From positions 276,546,662-276,610,661 of the forward strand of contig NC_090322.1 of assembly GCF_040869045.1 (NCBI RefSeq): 64,000 nt of DNA, read 5' to 3'. The notes below the pieces were generated by a model, which was given only the letters and a program-made list of their open reading frames with translations, did not search any database and had not been told where the DNA came from. The DNA is from Eurosta solidaginis (taxonomy: Eukaryota; Arthropoda; Insecta; Diptera; Tephritidae). Shown here in pieces: positions 58,045 to 64,000 of the stretch; position 1 is the first letter of the stretch, and each line of letters opens with the position of its first letter. A program made the position numbers and the translations under genes.

Positions 58045-58159
58045 ACAATAATAAAGTCAAGTTTCTCTTCCAATTTGCGTTGTGTTACTTTTTGAATTTT
58101 GCTACAAAATTTCGCGACCGGACCCATATATTTTATGTTGACTTCGACGGCATCTGCAA
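58045..58159 (-). mobile_element. tRNA-Gly-like SINE, left part of a split copy
   Basis: AAGTTTCTCTTCCAATTTGC, GACCGGACCCATATATTTTA and GACGGCATCTGCAA follow the minus-oriented SINE. The copy breaks after ATCTGCAA, where the hAT-like element starts, and resumes at 60225. Confidence 0.75.
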
Positions 58160-60224
58160 TAAAAGTTTACGCCGACCACTTTATCGGCGGAGGCGCCGTA
58201 GGCTCTGTTATATACCGGCGGCGGCGGAGTGGGCGGCGCGCCGGCATACGCCGGTGTTCTTACTTTAAAAAGCCTGATTTTTCTATTTAAAAAAAAAAGT
58301 ATTTAGGAAAGGTTTTATTTGGATGTATTTAAGAAAATCAAAGTTTTGGGCATTTCGGAAAGATCAGGGGTTTTTGCCTCAAAAACTCGCAGACCGTTCA
58401 AAAATTCTCAGTAGTAGCTCTTTGCGGAGTGATTGTCCCTCGTTCACTTACTCCAGGGAGGCTTCGAACCTAACCCCGGTCTTTGGAGTTGGTTCTGCTG
58501 CGTCTGCTGAAAAGAAATAGAGATACGTAAAATGGTCACACTTTTGTCTGTATATCTCGTGCAAAGCGTAGTTTCACCTGGGGTTAACTCCTAATAATCG
58601 TCGCGAGCACAATTTCTTTAAATCATTTGTGGTTCCTTGGCGGCCGCGCACAAAGGCGACTTACAGTTGCTATTCATGGTCTATTAATACTCATACCTCT
58701 CGTGGTACAGGGCGCATCCAGTTTTTCCGAGCTACAATTCCCGATGATTAGGAGCTACAATTCCCGATGTGCGAACAGTAGCAATCCCGACCACCAGTCG
58801 CTACCACGCCTCCTGGCCCTCACACCATATGCCAGCACAGAAGCGACTGCGACTTCGAACACATATGTACCTTCGTCGACGTCACTTTCCTAGAAGCTCT
58901 AGGTGTAGTTCCGAAGACTTTCTAACGGATGTTTTTGTCGCGCTATGCTGCCGAGCTACACCAGATAAACACCTTGAAACGTTAGGGAGTAACTATTCGG
59001 CCAAGGATGCCGCCCTCGAAATCATAAGCAGTCTAAGTGGATGTAATTGCGTAACTCATGGGTGAAAATCGTATAATCCTCGGCGCATCAACATAATTAA
59101 AATTTTACAAGGACCCTGGATCCAATTTTTAAAATGTAGATCAAATTTTGCAGACGTCTGTGTTCACAACATTGATTTCAATAGTACTCGTTAAATGAAT
59201 GACCGCGTAGCTTCAGTTTTCAGGCTAGTTCGACTGTCCACTATGTTAGGGTAGTAGCACACACGGTCTTTAGTTCGACTGTCTTGGGAAAGTTTTGCCT
59301 CACCACTTTGAGTGTTCTTGCGAAGGACAAAGCCTCACCTGATAAATATATGTGCCTACGTATTCACATTTGTAAAAGGAGCCGTAACGCGTAGGTTATA
59401 TTTAAACTTGGTTGGTAGGCTATAAACAATGTTATTAACTCCAAGGGACTAGTTTTGCATAAGGGCCGCCAACTTTAGGAAATGTTAAACCGGGAGACTT
59501 GGGTATTGAAGGATGAAGTGCGAAAATCAAAATTAACATTTCAGACGCTATTGTATAGTTTCGAAAATAAACAACAGGTGTTTAAATATAAGCCCAAGTG
59601 ATTTTTCAAACCCTTCTCATATGTACATATATCATCAACTTAAGTATGAGGTAAGAATCATTTCAAAGGATTGTTTATGCCCCTAGAACCTACTAAAGGA
59701 TTTTGCAACTGGTTTCGCTTATTCCTTTAGCCAATCGCAATGTAAAGTTTTTTTATAATCGGCACCTTTTTTTGGTAATTTGTTTTTTTAACAACTTGAG
59801 GTCACTTTGAAAACATGCTCGCCTTGGGCCATTTAGTTTCATTGTTCATTATCAATTTTTTGAAAAAATAAGCAAAGTGGGAATATAAATTTATTATAAA
59901 ACTTTTCTTTTAGTGTTAAGCTGACATCGAAAGCGCCTGTTTTTTTTTTTTTTTAATAAATTATGAACAGTTAGAAAGAGTTAAATTTCGCAATTAGTTT
60001 CTTATAACTGGCAGTGATGCGCATCCTTTGATACCACTTTCGACCATATCCGACCAATTTTTGACAAGAACAATAAATGGCCTTAACAGTCTTAAATGAG
60101 TAGAAAATATAGTACCGCGCCGGACGCCGCCGCCGCGCCGATGTTTTTGACATTCGGCGGCGGCGTACGAAAAACGACTAAAATAGGCGGCGGCGGCGGC
60201 GTTTATCGGCGGCGTATATCTCTA
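58160..60224. mobile_element. hAT-like element with GC-rich GGCGGC ends, inserted in a SINE
   Basis: The left end is TAAAAGTTTACGCCGACC; the right end, reverse-complemented, is TAGAGATATACGCCGCCG, agreeing at 13 of 18 positions. ATCTGCAA (58152-58159) and ATCTGTAA (60225-60232) flank it as an 8-bp duplication with one mismatch. Removing the element restores a collinear SINE. Both subterminal regions carry dense CGGCGG/CGCCGCC repeats (58185-58255 and 60115-60215) in otherwise AT-rich DNA. The 2-kb interior has no recognisable transposase. 58625-59065 is less AT-rich, with two overlapping frames and an exact 18-bp direct repeat GAGCTACAATTCCCGATG (at 58728 and 58751). Confidence 0.7.
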
Positions 60225-60340
60225 ATCTGTAAGGCGAAAGAATATTCGCTGATATGCATTTCAGTGCAAAAATACACTCGTAGTATTTTCAAACCTTTTC
60301 TAAAACTGATTGATGTTCCTATAATAATAGGACTAGGACT
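60225..60340 (-). mobile_element. tRNA-Gly-like SINE, right part of a split copy
   Basis: ATCTGTAAGGCGAAAGAATA, TTCGCTGATATGCATTTCAG and AAAATACACTCGTAGTATTT continue the SINE body exactly where the 58045 part stops. The tRNA-like head is not preserved at the right. Confidence 0.7.
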
Positions 60341-60789
60341 TTAGGCACGGTATGCGAGCAGACTATTAAAAAATGAAAAAAATATAAATTAAGAGGTCAT
60401 AAAAAATGTAAGCCAAGTAGGAATTAAGATTAAATCTATAAATGGAGCTTTCTTGCTTCCCACTTTTTACACCTGCGAATTTAAAATAAGCTCAAAGGAA
60501 ATACAAAAAATATGGAGCAACAACTGGCAAATGCGATGCGGCACGATGGATATCTAATCTAAGGGCCTATGTTCAATTATATATATATATATATATATAT
60601 GTGAGTGTGTATGTCCGCTACAGAAAGATCGTAAAATCCACTCTTACTTATGTATGTATGATTTCCGGTTCTAGTGACTGCCAGTCCGCACATTTATCTG
60701 TCTATAGCACACAAAAACGTAACCCAATAAGCAACAGACATGAAACTCTCACGCGGCATAAGAGGCGATCGAAACTCACAAGCTCATTT
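60341..60789. other. No gene recognised; contains (TA)n at 60576-60600
   Basis: AT-rich, with a TA dinucleotide run of about 12 units followed by GTGAGTGTGTATG. Confidence 0.6.
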
Positions 60790-60930
60790 CGTTCCGGAGG
60801 TAGTCGGGCTACTACCAGAAAGCGCCAGTACCAGAGGGTACCGCATTCATATCCGGCATGAGATTGCCCATATCCGCAAAATTTCCATAACTCTTGGGGG
60901 AATATTTTTCGGTTTAAACCACAACAAATA
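60790..60930 (+). mobile_element. LINE 3'-tail fragment (same module as 51776-51928)
   Basis: GGAGGTAGTCGGGCTACTAC, CCAGAGGGTACCGCATTCAT, ATCCGGCATGAGATTG and CTCTTGGGGGAATATTTTTC follow the same order as the 51776-51928 fragment, ending in an AACCACAACAAATAA remnant of the ACA tail. More diverged than the other copy. Confidence 0.5.
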
Positions 60931-61084
60931 ATTGGTTCTTAAAGGTTGGACATTTTTTAAATTTGATTTGCAGCACCTTTTATCATTTGAAGCAAAAAAA
61001 ATGCGTAGTATGAGAAGAACTTAGTTTTTAAAATATTTACCGGCTACAGTAGTGCACACACACACATGCAAATTCAGCTGGTAG

Positions 61085-61214
61085 TACATATAAAGTGGTC
61101 ACAGTAAACCGACAACAGCAGTCAAGGGTGAAGCAAGCAGCGTGAAAAGCAAAGAGAAAAATTTGCAACATAAAACAAACAAAAGCAGATGCACAAATAT
61201 GTATGCATATAAAA
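61085..61214 (+). promoter_or_regulatory. Possible promoter and untranslated first exon
   Basis: CATATAAAGTGG at about 61087 could be a TATA box. The following 100 bp are A-rich with CAA/AGC triplets, like fly 5' leaders, and end at AAAAA|GTGAGTATG, a good 5' splice site. No matching acceptor or coding exon was identified, so this is tentative. Confidence 0.15.
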
Positions 61215-61391
61215 AGTGAGTATGTATCTATGTGTATGTGAATGTGGCATATGACAGCAGGGCCATATTTCGCGCATAAATGGCGACCGCAACTCGGTGA
61301 AAGCGCGCCCTGTTGACGCAGATGCTTGGGCGTTTCATGTATTTTCGTATGTAGTTGTGCACGTGCAGATTACCCAGTAAACAAATTTAAA

Positions 61392-61523
61392 ATGCCTGAA
61401 ACTCCAATAGATTACAGAAAGCATATGCGCACAAAAAAACGCAAAAAGAATTTGAATAAGCGACTGATTTGGAGTCGGCTAAAAATTTATCGGCCGCTAT
61501 TACTTGTAGAGTTACATACTTAG
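61392..61523 (+). CDS. Possible 43-residue basic peptide ORF
   Basis: ATG in a favourable AATTTAAAATGCC context opens MPETPIDYRKHMRTKKRKKN, followed by LNKRLIWSRLKIYRPLLLVE and a short end. It is strongly basic with a KKRKK patch. A CCCAG acceptor-like site lies 22 bp upstream. I know no homologue. It may be chance; conservation would be needed to believe it. Confidence 0.12.
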   Translation: MPETPIDYRKHMRTKKRKKNLNKRLIWSRLKIYRPLLLVELHT

Positions 61524-63195
61524 GTATCTCTTAAGGTTAAAGTAGTTTTGGTTATTTGCAGTTTACCAGCGCCAAAATAAATGTTTTTCAATATTTAAGT
61601 CGTCATCGATACATGGAGCATTTTCCTTTAATAGTGGGAAGCCGAAATCGTTACTTAGTAAATATGAGAAGGGGAATCACTTTATTCTGCTCAATGGTCG
61701 CATCAAATGGCTAAACGTCAATCAAGTACGTTGGCAAAAAATTGGAATACGAGATGCTGATGGAGAGCAGGACTTGATATGAAAATTTGCATATGTTTGA
61801 TGTGTCTAACACGTGAGTGTCATCACTGGTGCGCAATTGGTCGGAAAGTGCACTTTGTACCAAATTCTTGGTCATGCAGTGTGCACTCGTGCCTGAATTA
61901 TGAGAATGTGTTGCAATGCAACAAATTGTTACGAGCTTCCTTCATGCCGCGCAGGGCCCAGCTTGAATGACACCATGGAGCAGGTGTTCAAATTATGCTG
62001 AAAATATTAAGCATGTAGAAATGTGTAAATGAATACATATATATATATATATATACCATATATAAGCATGGTCACAGCATTATATACATGCATTTATATA
62101 ACTGTACCTAAGCAAACTAACAAATATGATTTTTCAGTAACTTGACTCGTTTAAAATACATATGAGGTTGGATTTAAAGCAGATAAATTTCTTTGCTGAC
62201 GAGCTTTTCACATCACTCGGATGGTTTTCCAAACTATTGACGAAGGGGCAACTATTTTAGAACAATTTTCTTAAGAATTTTGATGTTAGTTATGTCATGG
62301 CTTGAGTCAGAGAGCAGAGGTTAGTTCTCCAGCACATTACCTCTATACCAAGCGTGGTCTGCACTGTAGTAGCACTGCTATAATCAATGCCGTTAATTCA
62401 AATAAGTTTAACGAGCTAAATTTTTAAATATTTTGAAGATTGTTTTATTCTCCAATCATTTTTTTTCTTATGACAACTGTCATCAAATTTAAAAAGTCAT
62501 GTCTAATTTCATATATATCAATTTTTAATATAAATTTGAAAACAGGTCTCTTAACAAATAAATTTAGCTTTTAGTTCACCCTAATATATACTTATATATA
62601 TACCTTACATGAAGTATTTTCCAGTTAATGTAAATGCAAAGTACTCAAAAGGGAAATAAATTTACGACGAAATAAAATGATGAAAGCTCTTTTTAAAATC
62701 AACCGTTATTAAGAAGCCACACATACGAACACACACAAACACATTCGTATACGCAATCTAACTGTACGAGTAGCATAAAAGTATGTGCCATTCACAGTTG
62801 ACCTTACTCAGGGAAGCATTTAAATATTCACACATTCACATAAATAACTGAGAGCACAAGATGCGGTTTTAAGCTCATCGCTTACGGACAATTAACTTAT
62901 GTATAGTCCTTAAGAGGAGCGTCTACTTTTGCTGTTATCTGTTCTCATACATACATACATACACTTTAAGTTTATTTTAATGGGATATATTCTTTTTATT
63001 CATGGATACATATATGTATATTTTTTTTTTCAAAAAAATACCGGGCTACCATTCCGATTCGATTAGCGTAGGATGAATCCGCGATGAGTCGCAAAGGGGA
63101 CTGTAAGCAGTTTTGATCTTTTTATATAGGTGGGAGTGATCCCTTTGTGTGTTTCTTGGAGATACCTATGGTACCTGTTTATACCTGAACGGGGA
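61524..63195. other. Gene-free stretch; (AT)n at about 62037-62055
   Basis: No motif-bearing frame. Simple repeats: AT run near 62037-62055 and CATA repeats near 62949-62963. Confidence 0.45.
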
Positions 63196-63408
63196 GTGTC
63201 TGTTTGTTCCTCTTTATACCCGTCGGAGTACTTGCGGCAGGTCCTTTTCCACTGCCTTAAGGGTACTGCTCAACAGGTACTCTTTGTTTTCCGACGGGTA
63301 GTGTCGGTTAGGTCCTCTTTGTACCCATACAAGTCTTTCACACAAGTCCTCTATCTTCGCCTACGGGTACTGTCGCACAAGTCCCATCTCTACCCGTCCG
63401 TACGGGAA
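63196..63408 (+). repeat. Minisatellite, 35-bp unit, six copies
   Basis: Units start at 63196, 63231, 63266, 63301, 63336 and 63370, with lengths 35, 35, 35, 35, 34 and 39. Each follows the plan of a GTCGCACAGGTCC-like start, a CTCTTT centre and a TACCCGTACGGGTA-like palindromic end. Units differ from each other by several bases, so the array is old. A 98-residue open frame (63130-63426) spans it and is a by-product. Confidence 0.8.
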
Positions 63409-64000
63409 TTGTTGCCGATTGTATAACACTTTTAAACTGTAATAAAATATTTTTGATTTTTTTTTTTCGTATTGGTATTGTAGAAAAATAAACCGAAAAC
63501 AAATACTACGTAGTGGAACGTGAGTAGTATAGAAATAAAAATTTGAGTATTTTTCAATCAAAATTCTTCAAAAAGAAGAAGAAAAGAAGGGTGAGAAAAG
63601 GTATTTCTTTTATTGACTGCTCTCAAAAGGGCTTACCTAAATAAAGCTTTAACTCTCTTTAAAAAAAAAACAAAAGGTTTACTCATATTCAAAATATTGT
63701 ACTCAACTCTTAGCAGGATGCAGTCTCGCCTATGAATTTTTTTGGGTCGTGTTTTGATGGAAGCGTTTTATTTATTGGATGTGTTTTATTTTATATCTAT
63801 AAGAACCAAGTAGTCCAACATCTAAGCACCAGCACCTCAGAATAGTTAAGGGTACGCATGATTTAACTTTTAACTATCACAATTGCATTTGGGTGAATTA
63901 TGTAGTGTATAAAGGCACAATGAAACGCGGCTAAATTGCATTAAACCCAACCCAACGCCACCTTAACTACTCCCCGACCAACCGCCGAAATCTCATATCT
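63409..64000. other. No gene recognised
   Basis: AT-rich to the window end; nothing recognised. Confidence 0.45.

Noticed and set aside
63130..63426. 98-residue frame through the minisatellite as a repeat protein
   Set aside because: The 35-bp period is not a multiple of three, so successive units are read in different frames and no peptide repeat results.

Overview
The window looks like intron-rich, AT-rich nuclear DNA from a fly (Diptera). It holds part of one protein-coding gene in a dense field of nested, decayed transposable elements. I suspect a tephritid fruit fly, because a long repeat family with CCGTCCGTCCGT runs and a GGTTACACCCGAA end matches sequences I remember from that family. 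That is recollection, not a search result.

Only one host gene is well supported, on the minus strand. Three exons (48366-48811, 45420-46433 and 44634-44706) join with matching splice phases (1, then 1) and strong splice sites. They encode at least 436 residues of a Ser/Gln/Ala-rich, probably cytoplasmic N-terminal region with a proline-rich SH3-type motif. The 73-nt third exon is too short for an ORF scan and was found from its splice sites. I cannot name the gene; a teneurin cytoplasmic domain is a low-confidence idea. Further exons should lie below 44634 or outside the window, and the upstream intron runs to the right from 48812.

The rest is mostly mobile DNA. Left part (1-12600): decayed non-LTR retrotransposon tails, a piggyBac derivative with TTAA duplications, a TIR element with a Helitron/DINE-like repeat inside it, and a truncated LINE abutting a decayed Helitron helicase. 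Middle (12600-42700): largely gene-free, with a solo LTR, several Helitron/DINE-like copies, copies of a tRNA-Gly-like SINE with clear target duplications, and smaller repeats. Right part (42700-64000): a hAT-type element rich in TCTCGCGAGA-like motifs, the host exons, a 3.5-kb LOA-like LINE broken by a SINE and by another retroelement tail, a long inverted-repeat foldback element, an approximately 150-bp tandem repeat, a second hAT-like element with GC-rich ends that splits a SINE, and a 35-bp minisatellite.

The nesting gives relative ages: the split SINE predates the 58-60 kb hAT-like element, the LOA-like LINE predates the SINE at 50.85 kb, and the DINE-like copy at 39-41 kb predates both its LINE tail and its SINE. 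No intact transposase or reverse transcriptase remains. I found no convincing free-standing tRNA, rRNA or CRISPR array.
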